Below are positions 41,634-50,610 of a DNA stretch of 64,000 bases, piece by piece (the first letter of the stretch is position 1; the number at the start of each line of letters is the position of its first letter). Where the stretch lies: the NCBI GenBank assembly GCA_016124235.1, contig WGOC01000031.1:32360-96359 (forward strand), read 5' to 3'. A model generated the notes under the pieces. It had not been told where the DNA came from and did not search any database. It saw nothing but the letters and a program-made list of their open reading frames with translations. Source of the stretch: a bacterium (GTDB lineage Bacteria; Verrucomicrobiota; Verrucomicrobiia; Limisphaerales; RI-55). A program made the position numbers and the translations under genes.

Positions 41634-43562
41634 ATGAGCGAACTTCCCGCCGCTCCGGTCGCGGACTCCAAACCAAAGCCGCCCGCATTGGTCTGGCTTC
41701 ACCGTTTTGAAAACGGCCTGCTGGTGCTGTCGCTAGCATTGATGGTTTTGCTCGGCGTGTCGGACCTGGAGATTTGGGACAAACTCAAAATTCCAATTCG
41801 CATCGCCGACGCGGACAGTTTGATCCGGCACCTGACGTTGATTGTCGGAATGCTGGGCGGATTGGTGGCAGCCCGCGAGGGCCGTTTGCTGGCGATTTCG
41901 AGCCTGACACAATTCCTCCCGACCAAGGTGACAAGATGGACTCGTTTGTTCACCGGAATTGTCGCCACGGTGGTAACATTCTATCTCGCCGTTGCCGCCT
42001 TCCAATTTGTTGGTTTTGAAAAGGAGGGTGGCAACCGGATGGCGCTCGGTATTCCCATTTGGTGGGTGGAATCATTTTTGCCGATTTGTTTTGGCGCGAT
42101 CGCGATTCGTTTGCTCTGGCGTGCGGGCGACAATTGGGTCCGGCGGTTGATCGCACTGGTGGCAGTGGTGCTCATTGTCTGGGGAATCGACCGGCCGGTC
42201 GAAGCGCTCCAATTCGGCACTCACGGCGCAGACGGCGGCCAGAGCGTCTCGTTCTTCGCCGATTTGCTCGCGCATCCTGATTGGCTGATGCTTGCGCTGC
42301 TTCTTGCGGCAACCATTCTTGGCGCTCCGATTTATGTGACTTTGGGTGGAGCGGCCTTGATTCTATTTTGGGGGCAGGGCGACGTGATCGCGTCCGTGCC
42401 GGTGGATCATTACGATCAAGTTACCAATCCGCTCCTGGCCACGCTGCCACTGTTTACGATGGCCGGCTACTTTCTTGCCGAGAGCAAGGCGTCGGCCCGG
42501 CTGGTGCGGTTTTTCACGGCGTGGACGGGATTCATTCGCGGCGGTCCGGCGATTGTCACGGTCTTGGCCTGCGCCTTCTTCACGACCTTCACCGGTGGAT
42601 CGGGCGTCACGATCCTGGCGCTTGGCGGCCTCCTCATGCCGGTGCTGATTTCGGCGCGTTACGATGAGAAGACGGCGCTGGGTTTGATGACCGGTGCAGG
42701 TTCGTTGGGAATCCTTTTCCCACCGTGTCTGCCGCTGATCATTTATTCCATCGTTGCCAAGGTGGAGATGAACCAGATGTTTCTCGGCGGTCTGCTGCCT
42801 GGCGTCTTGATGATCGTGCTCGCCGGTGGCTGGGGCGTTTGGAAAGGGCCGAAACTGGCGACCGAGGAACGACGTTTCCGGGCGTCAGAAGCGTGGCAGG
42901 CAACCTGGGAAGCCAAGTGGGAATTGTTCCTGCCGGTCATTCCGTTGGTGCTTATCTTCGGCGGGTATGCGCTCCCGGTGCCGGCCGCGGCGGCAACGGC
43001 GTTCTACGCTTTTATTACGCAGACGATGGTTCACCGGGAACTCAAGTTCACCTCAAGTCTGCCGCGCACGATGACCGAGTGCGGTTTGCTGATCGGTGGC
43101 GTGTTGTTGATCCTCGGCACGGCGATGGGCCTGACCAACTACCTGATCACGGAGCATATCCCAGATCGGGCCGCCGAATGGATCAGTCACTCGATCCATT
43201 CGAAGGTTTTGTTCCTCCTTGCGTTGAATTGCTTCCTGCTGGTGGTCGGCTGCCTGATGGATATTTTCTCGGCGATCATCGTCATTGCACCGTTAATTAT
43301 CACGGTCGCGATCGAGCCGCAGTACGGCTTCAATATCAACCCCATCCATCTCGGCATCATCTTCCTTGCGAACCTTGAACTTGGTTACCTGACGCCGCCC
43401 GTCGGCATGAACTTGTTCCTGTCGTCGTATCGTTTTGACAAGCCGGTCATGCAGGTCACGCGTGCGAGTTTACCGATGCTGTTTGTCCTCTTGATTGGCG
43501 TGCTGTTGATCACCTACGTGCCAGTGATCACGATGTGGTTGCCGGGTTTGTTCCAGCATTGA
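41634..43562 (+). CDS. dctQM: TRAP transporter fused DctQM permease
   Basis: I start at ATG 41634 (MSELPAAPVADSKPKPPALV), giving 642 residues. The first ~200 residues form the small four-helix DctQ domain (FENGLLVLSLALMVLLGVSDL, ATVVTFYLAVAAFQFVGF). The rest is the large DctM domain with about twelve helices (LALLLAATILGAPIYVTLGG, FTGGSGVTILALGGLLMPVL, GSLGILFPPCLPLIIYSIVA, TPPVGMNLFL). DctM performs Na+-coupled transport. Fused DctQM forms are well known. The operon order TatT, DctP, DctQM fits a TRAP-T system. Confidence 0.92.
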   Translation: MSELPAAPVADSKPKPPALVWLHRFENGLLVLSLALMVLLGVSDLEIWDKLKIPIRIADADSLIRHLTLIVGMLGGLVAAREGRLLAISSLTQFLPTKVTRWTRLFTGIVATVVTFYLAVAAFQFVGFEKEGGNRMALGIPIWWVESFLPICFGAIAIRLLWRAGDNWVRRLIALVAVVLIVWGIDRPVEALQFGTHGADGGQSVSFFADLLAHPDWLMLALLLAATILGAPIYVTLGGAALILFWGQGDVIASVPVDHYDQVTNPLLATLPLFTMAGYFLAESKASARLVRFFTAWTGFIRGGPAIVTVLACAFFTTFTGGSGVTILALGGLLMPVLISARYDEKTALGLMTGAGSLGILFPPCLPLIIYSIVAKVEMNQMFLGGLLPGVLMIVLAGGWGVWKGPKLATEERRFRASEAWQATWEAKWELFLPVIPLVLIFGGYALPVPAAAATAFYAFITQTMVHRELKFTSSLPRTMTECGLLIGGVLLILGTAMGLTNYLITEHIPDRAAEWISHSIHSKVLFLLALNCFLLVVGCLMDIFSAIIVIAPLIITVAIEPQYGFNINPIHLGIIFLANLELGYLTPPVGMNLFLSSYRFDKPVMQVTRASLPMLFVLLIGVLLITYVPVITMWLPGLFQH

Positions 43563-43579
43563 AATTCGCCGGACAGGTG

Positions 43580-44434
43580 CTACCAGGCCGGGATCGGAGA
43601 GGTCGCCCGCCGTTGCATCCAATCGAGATCGGGATTGCGTTCTGACTCGACTCCGAGCTGCATCAGCTTGCCTCGCTTGAGGTGGGGATTGGTGCGCGGG
43701 TCCATCCATTTTTTCTTCTCAGAATGGCCATCGGCAAAATTGATATTGGAAGATTCGTCGTGGTAAGCCGCCGGAAAATCGACGATCAATTCATCACCCA
43801 TTTTGAAGGAAAAGTAACCATCGTTGATGCTGTCTTCCCGTTCGTCGATCATGACCATGGCCTGTGAAGGCGTCGGTCGGCGAATGTCGGAAAACTTGCG
43901 AAATGTCACCCACTCGGGACTTTGCCAGGTACCGAGCGTCCGTCCGCGATCGCCGACTCCGCCCATGTAACAGTTCATCGAATAAGTGCGCACGCGGTTG
44001 AAAGTTTTGCCGTAAATCACGACCTCGCTTCGGTCCCCGGGACAGCGAAAGACGTTGGGATTTTTCAAGTAAGCCCCGAGCCGGCCGCCGTTCCGATAGT
44101 TCGAATCGATCAGATAGTTGATATCGACGTTGTCCGCACTCGCGCTGAAATCCAGCCAGCCGCCGGCCCAGCTCGGAGAAAACGCATCAGCACCCGACTT
44201 GACGCCGTCACAATTGGGAACCAACAGCCCCGCGTGATCGTCGGCGTACATGACCCAAGCCAGGCCCAGCTGCCGGGCGTTGTTGAGACACTGGATGCTG
44301 CGGCCTTGTTCCCGCGAGCGGCCGAGCGCTGGCAAAAGGAGCCCGACCAGAACCGCAATAATGGCAATGACGACCAACAGCTCGATGAGAGTGAAACCAA
44401 GGGCGCGGGACCGAAACTGGGAGTGCCTGAGCAT
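43580..44434 (-). CDS. Type II/IV pseudopilin-like protein (DUF1559 style)
   Basis: The protein has 284 residues. The prepilin peptide is [30 protein letters not shown] with cleavage after Gly13 and Glu at +5. The downstream domain has [27 protein letters not shown], and the final [15 protein letters not shown] (H-X9-DG like). Such pseudopilins are very numerous in Verrucomicrobia and Planctomycetes. It is convergent with the DctQM gene, with 17 bases between them. Confidence 0.9.
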   Translation of the reverse strand: MLRHSQFRSRALGFTLIELLVVIAIIAVLVGLLLPALGRSREQGRSIQCLNNARQLGLAWVMYADDHAGLLVPNCDGVKSGADAFSPSWAGGWLDFSASADNVDINYLIDSNYRNGGRLGAYLKNPNVFRCPGDRSEVVIYGKTFNRVRTYSMNCYMGGVGDRGRTLGTWQSPEWVTFRKFSDIRRPTPSQAMVMIDEREDSINDGYFSFKMGDELIVDFPAAYHDESSNINFADGHSEKKKWMDPRTNPHLKRGKLMQLGVESERNPDLDWMQRRATSPIPAW

Positions 44435-44480
44435 GAGAGCTTGGGTAGCCTAGCACCGGTTTGGCGGAGTGCAATGGCTG

Positions 44481-45680
44481 TCAATTCCGGGGCGGTGGGG
44501 GAAAGAGCGGTTCCGGTTCGCCTCCATCCAAGCTGATCTGCCAGAGCCGGTTGCTGCGGATGAAAATTACATTCGTGCCCCAAAAATTCGGCAGAGAAAA
44601 ACTGCGAGTGCCGAGCGATGGTACGAGCACCCTTTCGGAATGGCTCTGCAAATCACGAAGGTAAACGGCGTCGCTTCCTTTTCCAGCGTCTCGACCTGTA
44701 AAAGCGTACCAGCGTTGCGTTGGGTCGAACCGTCCGGACCATTCAAACTTGAAGTTCTTGTCGATTAATTCCAACTCGGCGTTTGGACGAGTCACCTTGA
44801 TCAAGTACGATGCGTGGGCCGACCATTCTTCGAATCCATCGATGAGGTAAAAATCAAATTGTTTCCCGGTCCAGACGGACTTGAGATTGACCCTTGGCGA
44901 ATTGGTGAGGCCGTAATTCGCCAGGGAATTGCCAATCTGAGTCGCGCTGAGCAGTGCATTGGTTTTGCCGGTGAGAACGTCGAATTTGATAAAATCATTG
45001 GCCGTGGTTTTGACGACCAGATTTGAATTGTCCCACCAACCGTCTGGCCAGCCAGATTCATTCAGATTGAAGGCCGTTTTCTTCGAGAAATCGCAAACAT
45101 AAATCTCCGAGCGTTCAAAATATGCGGATCCTTTATTTACCCCGAATCGCAAGTCTGGTGAAAACTGAAACGTGGTGCTCGCCCCGGATTGTTGCCAGAT
45201 TTCGTCCATCGCGGAATTCTTGCCACTACCCAACTCGAGCATCGAAATCGACTCGGCGACTTCATCACCTCCGTCAAACGGCATCGAATGGCGACTTATC
45301 TTGGCCAGCCAGCGATGTATGCGAAATCCGAATTCTTCGGGTTGATGCTGCCACCTTTGCATGCAAAGCAGTTTAGAACCTGAGCTGACCAGAAGTATGG
45401 GATTTGCATTCGTCAATTCGCCTAGGACTTTCCTCTGGACGAGATCAAAAAGGTAGGTGTGGGAGACTTTGTTGGACGCCAGCGTTGTCAACCAAACCTT
45501 GTCTCCCGCGAAGGGGCGTTGCGCGAGCGAGTTGTACGACAGCGCATCGTACGCAGGCGGGGTCCAATTCCCGCTCACGACATGATAGCGTGGCGCATCA
45601 TGATTTCCCGTCATCCAGAATAAGCTCGCGATTAATGCGATAATGCCGCTCACTAGAAGAAATAGGAGACGTCGTTTCAT
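44481..45680 (-). CDS. Membrane-anchored beta-propeller-like protein
   Basis: The protein has 399 residues. A single N-terminal helix (LLFLLVSGIIALIASLFWM) anchors it. The rest has repeated strands resembling PD40/TolB-type blades (KVSHTYLFDLVQRKVLGELTN, SEIYVCDFSKKTAFNLNESGWP, DAVYLRDLQSHSERVLVP, NRLWQISLDGGEPEPLFPP). The function is unknown. The gene stops 46 bases before the pseudopilin start on the same strand. Confidence 0.6.
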   Translation of the reverse strand: MKRRLLFLLVSGIIALIASLFWMTGNHDAPRYHVVSGNWTPPAYDALSYNSLAQRPFAGDKVWLTTLASNKVSHTYLFDLVQRKVLGELTNANPILLVSSGSKLLCMQRWQHQPEEFGFRIHRWLAKISRHSMPFDGGDEVAESISMLELGSGKNSAMDEIWQQSGASTTFQFSPDLRFGVNKGSAYFERSEIYVCDFSKKTAFNLNESGWPDGWWDNSNLVVKTTANDFIKFDVLTGKTNALLSATQIGNSLANYGLTNSPRVNLKSVWTGKQFDFYLIDGFEEWSAHASYLIKVTRPNAELELIDKNFKFEWSGRFDPTQRWYAFTGRDAGKGSDAVYLRDLQSHSERVLVPSLGTRSFSLPNFWGTNVIFIRSNRLWQISLDGGEPEPLFPPPPRN

Positions 45681-45940
45681 CCAATCCCACCCAGCTTAGT
45701 AAAGTAGCTGTCGTTTGCCAGCCCTACGATCCGAAATCGGCTGTGCTGTTCCGATGATTGACTCGTTGAAACGGAACCGATGATTGGCTTCGTTTGCCAA
45801 CTGGCGTGGAATCGTCCGCGAGGTGGTGGTCGTGCCTCGATCCAGTTGAAAGCCACCCTTGCCAAGTTCACCGATTTTCCGCATTTTCTGGCGCACCTTG
45901 CCTCCAGAGCCTTTGGCAGGTTTGATTTTGTCTTAACGTT

Positions 45941-46279
45941 ATGCCGACGTACGAATACTCATGTGAAAAGTGTGGCTGCAATTTTGAATTGTTCCAGTCG
46001 ATGAAGGACAAGCCGATCACGGTCTGCCCCAAGGACAAGTGTGGTCAGAAGCGTTGGGGCAAGGGCAAGGTCAAACGCTTGCTCGGCACCGGCGCGGGTT
46101 TGATTTTCAAGGGCAGCGGTTTTTATATCACGGACTATCGAAGCGAAGGCTACAAGGCCGCCGCCAAGAAGGACTCTGAGGCCGCGAAACCTGCATCGTC
46201 TTCCGAGTCCAAATCCACGCCCGCCAAATCATCTGAGTCGTCCAAACCAAAGTCATCCAAGGCGTCCAAGAAAGACTGA
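45941..46279 (+). CDS. FmdB-family zinc-ribbon protein
   Basis: The protein has 112 residues. MPTYEYSCEKCGCNFELFQS with CEKC, then CPKDKCG, forms the FmdB zinc ribbon, followed by VKRLLGTGAGLIFKGSGFYITDYRS, typical of the family. The Lys/Ser-rich tail is disordered. It is probably a small regulatory protein. It is 18 bases ahead of the next gene. Confidence 0.92.
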   Translation: MPTYEYSCEKCGCNFELFQSMKDKPITVCPKDKCGQKRWGKGKVKRLLGTGAGLIFKGSGFYITDYRSEGYKAAAKKDSEAAKPASSSESKSTPAKSSESSKPKSSKASKKD

Positions 46280-46297
46280 CCGACGAAAGAATTGACC

Positions 46298-47716
46298 ATG
46301 CTTCGCTTCGCCACATTCGTTATCGCCCTGTACGCCAGCCAGGTTTGGGGCGCGTGGCAACCCGACGGTCGCGAGGTGGTGTACAGTCAGTCCGGGCAGT
46401 TCATTGTGTCAGGCCGCAGTCTGCCGGCGATGGCGGCTCGCACGTTGACTTACAACGCGAATGTCAATCGCCTGGTTGCGTCAGGTTGGACCAACGGCAA
46501 AAAGCCAAATCTTCGCGGCGATGGTGACACCAATGCGGTCACGCTCCGGCTGGATCCGAACTATCTCGTCGCAACGGCTGAACGTTTACGTGGCACCTTC
46601 AACGAATTGCTCGGTCTGGACGAACCCTATCGCGGCAAGGTGTTCCTCAATATTCTCGATTCGGGTGACGCGAATTCGAAGATCGATTTTCTCTCCATGT
46701 ATGACCGTCTCAAGAACACTTGGGACTGCAAGGTGTGGATGCCACCGGAAATGACGGCCGAAAGTTTGGTGAGCATCATGACGCAGGCGTTGATATTTGA
46801 AGTGAGCCATCGCGGCGCGGGTCCTGGTGGTTGTGAAGTTCCCAAGTGGCTGGTTGACGGTCTCGTCGCGCACATGAACGCACGGGCCGCCGAGACAGCG
46901 GTGTTCGATCCCAACAAAATGGTCAACGTCTTCCGGTCGCCGGTCGATGAAGGGGACCAGCTCAACAAAGCGATCGGCCCGGATGGTTGTCTCACGTTGG
47001 AGCAGCTTAGCTGGCCGGGATTGCTGCCAAACAAGCCGGAAACGGAACGCATTTTTCAACTGAGTTCGCACGCACTCGTGATGGAGCTACTCGAACTGCC
47101 GGAGGGGGGCCGTTGTCTTGGGCGGACATTACGGCAGTTGCCGCAGTTTCAGAATTGGCAGTTCGCTTTCCTAAACGGTTTCAAGAGCAAGTTCCCATCA
47201 CTGTTGGACGCCGAGAAGTGGTGGTCGTTGACTTCGCTGCATCTCGCCGGCAAAGGCGCGTTTGAAAAGTGGTCACTCGCGGAAACGCTGCGCCGGTTGG
47301 ACGCTGCCGTTGTCTTGCCGGTGGAGCGTCGGGATTCCCCCGATGGAGAAACCGTGCGCGATGAAATGAATCTGCCGGCGATCCTGACGTCGATTGATTT
47401 TGACGCACAGAAGTCAATGCTCGCCCGGTCGATCAGCGGACTCTACAACCTCGAACTACGGGCCGAGCCGCGAGTTGTGCGCCTGGTCGTCGATTATCGG
47501 AAAACACTCGAACAATATGTGGCCGATCGAGCAGAAGCTATTCGGTTGGAACGGGAAAGCCGACACCCGATTCGCCGTGAAGCAACTGTGGTTCAATCGG
47601 CCCTCAGCCACTTGAATGAACTTGCCGAATTGCGAAAGGATTTTGACCTGCTGCTGCCAAAAACGCAGGAGAACAAACAGGAAGGCGGAACCAATCTGGC
47701 CGCGGGCCGACCTTGA
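46298..47716 (+). CDS. Secreted protein of unknown function, peptidase-like region
   Basis: I start at ATG 46298 (MLRFATFVIALYASQVWGAW), giving 472 residues with a cleavable signal peptide. The middle segment (LVSIMTQALIFEVSHRGAGPGGCEVPKWLVDGLVAHMNARAAE) resembles the fold of gluzincin metallopeptidases but has no clear HExxH, so activity is doubtful. The C-terminal part is a helical, charged coiled coil (YVADRAEAIRLERESRH). I do not recognise the family. Confidence 0.55.
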   Translation: MLRFATFVIALYASQVWGAWQPDGREVVYSQSGQFIVSGRSLPAMAARTLTYNANVNRLVASGWTNGKKPNLRGDGDTNAVTLRLDPNYLVATAERLRGTFNELLGLDEPYRGKVFLNILDSGDANSKIDFLSMYDRLKNTWDCKVWMPPEMTAESLVSIMTQALIFEVSHRGAGPGGCEVPKWLVDGLVAHMNARAAETAVFDPNKMVNVFRSPVDEGDQLNKAIGPDGCLTLEQLSWPGLLPNKPETERIFQLSSHALVMELLELPEGGRCLGRTLRQLPQFQNWQFAFLNGFKSKFPSLLDAEKWWSLTSLHLAGKGAFEKWSLAETLRRLDAAVVLPVERRDSPDGETVRDEMNLPAILTSIDFDAQKSMLARSISGLYNLELRAEPRVVRLVVDYRKTLEQYVADRAEAIRLERESRHPIRREATVVQSALSHLNELAELRKDFDLLLPKTQENKQEGGTNLAAGRP

Positions 47717-47767
47717 TCAGGTGGTTCCCTTGACACTGTTTTGTTCAATCTTATAGTGCGCAAATCG

Positions 47768-49009
47768 ATGCTCACTTCGACTTCATCCGCTCAGTCAGGA
47801 GCTGAGCCAAACCCAGAAACGTTCGCTACGCTAAAGGCTTTCCGATCCGCCGGAAGGGGCTTTTGGAGCCATGTCGCCGACGACGAATGGAACGACTGGA
47901 AATGGCAGCTCAAGAACCGCATCACCCGGCTCGATCAACTGCAACGGTTGATGCCGACGTTGACCCCTGAGGAGTATGCCGGCACCAAGCTCGCCAACAG
48001 CAAACTGGCGATGGCGATCACGCCGTATTTCTTCAACTTGATCGATCCGGCCGATGAAAATTGCCCGATCCGACGGCAGGTCATTCCGCGCCTCGAGGAA
48101 ACCAAAACTGCGCCGTGGGAGATGAGTGATCCGTGCGGCGAGGATTCGCATTCGCCCGTGCCCGGCTTGGTGCATCGATATCCCGATCGTGTGCTTTTTT
48201 TGGTAACCGATCGTTGCGCCGCCTATTGCCGGTATTGCACGCGCTCGCGACTGGTGAGCAACGCGACCGGTTACGATTTTCATCCGCAGTTCGACAAACA
48301 AATCGCCTACATCGCGGAACATCCGGAAATTCGCGACGTGCTGTTGAGCGGCGGAGATCCGTTGCTGTTGAGTGACGAAAAACTGGAGGACCTGCTCACC
48401 CGCTTGCGCGCGATTCCACACATCGAGTTTTTGCGCATCGGAACGCGGATCCCGGTGTTTCTCCCGCAACGCATCACGCCCGAGCTGTGTGAAATGTTGA
48501 AGCAGTTTCATCCGTTGTTCATCAGCATCCACGCGAATCATCCGCGAGAACTGACCACTGAGGTCCGCGCCGCGTTGGGTCGACTGGCCGATGCCGGCAT
48601 TCCGCTCGGCAATCAGTCGGTGATGCTCGAACACGTGAACGACGACGTCGAAGTCATGAAGGCGCATGTGCAAAAGCTCCTGATGTGCCGGGTGAAACCC
48701 TACTACATTTATCAGTGCGATTTGATTGCCGGCTCGGCCCACTTGCGTGCGAGCGTGCGCAAGGGAATTGAGATCATGCAGGGCCTGCGCGGCCACACGA
48801 CCGGTTACGCTGTCCCGCAGTTCGTCATCGATGCGCCCGGCGGTGGCGGCAAAGTGCCGATCAATCCGGAATACGTGCTCAGCATGAACGCCGACCGCGT
48901 GGTCTTGCGTAATTTCGAAGGCAAGGTGTTCGAGTATCCCGAAGCGCCCGCCGGCGAACCGATTCTCGATTCCGAAGAGTTGGACACGGTTGGGTTGTGG
49001 AAGGACTAA
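47768..49009 (+). CDS. kamA: Lysine 2,3-aminomutase family radical SAM enzyme
   Basis: I start at ATG 47768 (MLTSTSSAQSGAEPNPETFA), giving 413 residues. The cluster motif is DRCAAYCRYCTRSR (Cys150, 154, 157). A GGDPLLLSD motif, an R-I-G-T-R segment and a PLP-Lys region (KVPINPEYVLS) complete the pattern. The C-terminal domain (GHTTGYAVPQFVIDAPGGGGKVP) is typical of KamA/EpmB-like enzymes. It converts L-lysine to beta-lysine, or modifies EF-P; length favours the KamA type. Stop 16 bases before nth. Confidence 0.88.
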   Translation: MLTSTSSAQSGAEPNPETFATLKAFRSAGRGFWSHVADDEWNDWKWQLKNRITRLDQLQRLMPTLTPEEYAGTKLANSKLAMAITPYFFNLIDPADENCPIRRQVIPRLEETKTAPWEMSDPCGEDSHSPVPGLVHRYPDRVLFLVTDRCAAYCRYCTRSRLVSNATGYDFHPQFDKQIAYIAEHPEIRDVLLSGGDPLLLSDEKLEDLLTRLRAIPHIEFLRIGTRIPVFLPQRITPELCEMLKQFHPLFISIHANHPRELTTEVRAALGRLADAGIPLGNQSVMLEHVNDDVEVMKAHVQKLLMCRVKPYYIYQCDLIAGSAHLRASVRKGIEIMQGLRGHTTGYAVPQFVIDAPGGGGKVPINPEYVLSMNADRVVLRNFEGKVFEYPEAPAGEPILDSEELDTVGLWKD

Positions 49010-49025
49010 GCCTTCTTCTTTGGCG

Positions 49026-49679
49026 ATGCCCCGCGAATCCATTGCCGCGAAAAATGTCCGCACACTTGCCATTATCGATGGCTTGAAGCGCGCGTATCCG
49101 GACGCGCATTGCGAGTTGAATTATACCAATCCGCTCGAGTTGCTCGTTGCGACCATTCTGTCCGCGCAATGCTCCGACAAACAGGTGAACATCGTTACCG
49201 AAACGCTCTTCAAAAGATATCGGTCGGCGAACGATTTCGCGAATGCGCCGCTGGCCGAGCTGGAACAAGATATCCGCCGCATCGGACTTTACCGGAACAA
49301 GGCGAAAAGCATCCAGGCGTGTTGCCGGAAACTGGTTGAACTGGGCAACGGCAGGGTTCCTCAAACAATGGCGGAATTAACGGCTTTGGACGGCGTCGGC
49401 CGCAAGACCGCGAACGTCGTCCTCGGCAATGCGTTTCAAATCAACGTTGGCGTTGTGGTGGACACACATGTGGCGCGATTATCCGCCCGGCTCGGACTAA
49501 CGAAAGAAGCGACTCCCGAGAAAATCGAACAGGCATTGATGAAACTCGTCCCGCAGCAGGATTGGGCGATGCTCAGTCACTGGCTGATCTGGCACGGGCG
49601 GCGTCGTTGTTATGCCCGCAAACCGGACTGCCTAAATTGCGAGATCAAGAAGCTATGCCCTTCCGCGAGCAAAATGTAG
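49026..49679 (+). CDS. nth: Endonuclease III
   Basis: I start at ATG 49026 (MPRESIAAKNVRTLAIIDGL), giving 217 residues. The helix-hairpin-helix is LDGVGRKTANVVLGNAF with catalytic Lys127; the catalytic Asp is in VDTHVARL (Asp146). A C-X6-C-X2-C-X5-C cluster (CYARKPDCLNCEIKKLC) binds [4Fe-4S]. It removes oxidised pyrimidines. The TAG stop lies within the first bases of a palindromic repeat that starts at 49676, so the repeat may have created the stop. Confidence 0.95.
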   Translation: MPRESIAAKNVRTLAIIDGLKRAYPDAHCELNYTNPLELLVATILSAQCSDKQVNIVTETLFKRYRSANDFANAPLAELEQDIRRIGLYRNKAKSIQACCRKLVELGNGRVPQTMAELTALDGVGRKTANVVLGNAFQINVGVVVDTHVARLSARLGLTKEATPEKIEQALMKLVPQQDWAMLSHWLIWHGRRRCYARKPDCLNCEIKKLCPSASKM

Positions 49680-49795
49680 GACAGGCATCCTGCCTGTCTC
49701 GTGAGGCGATCATCGGTTCCGGGCGGCGAATTTTTACAAAGCCGCTAAAGCGGATTCTTGCCCCTATTCCCAGACAGGCAAGATGCCTGTCCTAC
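49676..49795. repeat. Inverted pair of GGACAGGC palindromes (REPIN-like)
   Basis: Left copy 49676-49698 (core GGACAGGCATCCTGCC) and right copy 49773-49795 in the opposite orientation (GACAGGCAAGATGCCTGTCC), 74 bases apart. Two inverted REPs with a spacer are the arrangement of a REPIN, the form in which such repeats are mobilised. It separates nth from the lipoate ligase gene. Confidence 0.8.
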
Positions 49796-49828
49796 CTTGG
49801 CGCAGCCGATTACGCCGGCTTTTAAAGA

Positions 49829-50512
49829 ATGTCCAAATGGTTCCATATCGATTCAGGCGTCGGCGAGCCCGCTTTCAACATGGCGTTCGATGAAGCTTTG
49901 CTGAATCAAATCGCGACGATCGGTTCGCCGGCGCTGCGCTTTTACGGTTGGACCGAGCCAGCGGCGACGTTTGGTTATTTCCAGAAGATTGCGGACGTCG
50001 AACAAGTTACCCGATTGCGGCCGTTGATTCGTCGGCCTACTGGTGGTGGTTTGGTGCCACATGCGGACGACTGGACTTACAGCTTCACCGTGCCGCCGGG
50101 CCATTGGTGGTATCGGTTGAAAGCGGAAAACAGTTGCTCACAAATGCATCAGTGGTTGCAGTCGGCGTTTCAAAGCTTGGGATCGAAAACGGAACTCGCA
50201 CCGTGCTGTCGCAAGGACATCCCAGGCCAATGCTTCGCCGGCTACGAAAAGCACGACTTACTATTCGTCGGTCGCAAGCTGGCGGGCGCGGCGCAGCGCC
50301 GCAACAAACTGGGCTTGCTCATTCAAGGTTCGATCCAGCCGCCGCCGGCAAATCTGGAACGCGAGCACTTCATCGAATCGATGATCGAGATCGGAAACGA
50401 TTTGTTCAACGGAATGGCCGCCGAATTGAAGCCGGATGAAGGTTTAACCGATTTGACGAAAGCCCTGGCCGAGGAGCGCTACCGACGAACGGATTACAAC
50501 CGGCGTCGGTAG
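49829..50512 (+). CDS. Lipoate-protein ligase A-like protein
   Basis: The protein has 227 residues. FNMAFDEALL, RRPTGGGLVPHADDWTYSF and FVGRKLAGAAQRRNKLGLLIQGSI match the biotin/lipoate ligase catalytic domain, with the active Lys in GRKLAG and the RRPTGGG substrate loop. It attaches lipoate or octanoate to carrier proteins, or transfers octanoyl. The C-terminal accessory domain of LplA is absent, so it is a short form. Confidence 0.8.
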   Translation: MSKWFHIDSGVGEPAFNMAFDEALLNQIATIGSPALRFYGWTEPAATFGYFQKIADVEQVTRLRPLIRRPTGGGLVPHADDWTYSFTVPPGHWWYRLKAENSCSQMHQWLQSAFQSLGSKTELAPCCRKDIPGQCFAGYEKHDLLFVGRKLAGAAQRRNKLGLLIQGSIQPPPANLEREHFIESMIEIGNDLFNGMAAELKPDEGLTDLTKALAEERYRRTDYNRRR

Positions 50513-50529
50513 AGCGAGAATCATTTGGT

Positions 50530-50584
50530 GGGAGGGACGGCATTTTGCCGTCCGAAACAAGGACCGCGACACGCGGTCCCTCCC
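50530..50584. repeat. Double-hairpin dispersed repeat, full copy
   Basis: Outer arms GGGAGGGAC and GTCCCTCCC, inside them hairpins GGACGGCA-TT-TGCCGTCC and GGACCGCG-ACA-CGCGGTCC. The partial copy is at 9231-9280 in the prophage. It lies between two convergent genes, so it could also act in transcription termination. Confidence 0.85.
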
Positions 50585-50610
50585 GAAATTTCAACTTCGA
50601 TATCGGTAGA

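Noticed and set aside
47831..49072. Leftward frame of 413 residues
   Set aside because: Antisense to the lysine 2,3-aminomutase gene.
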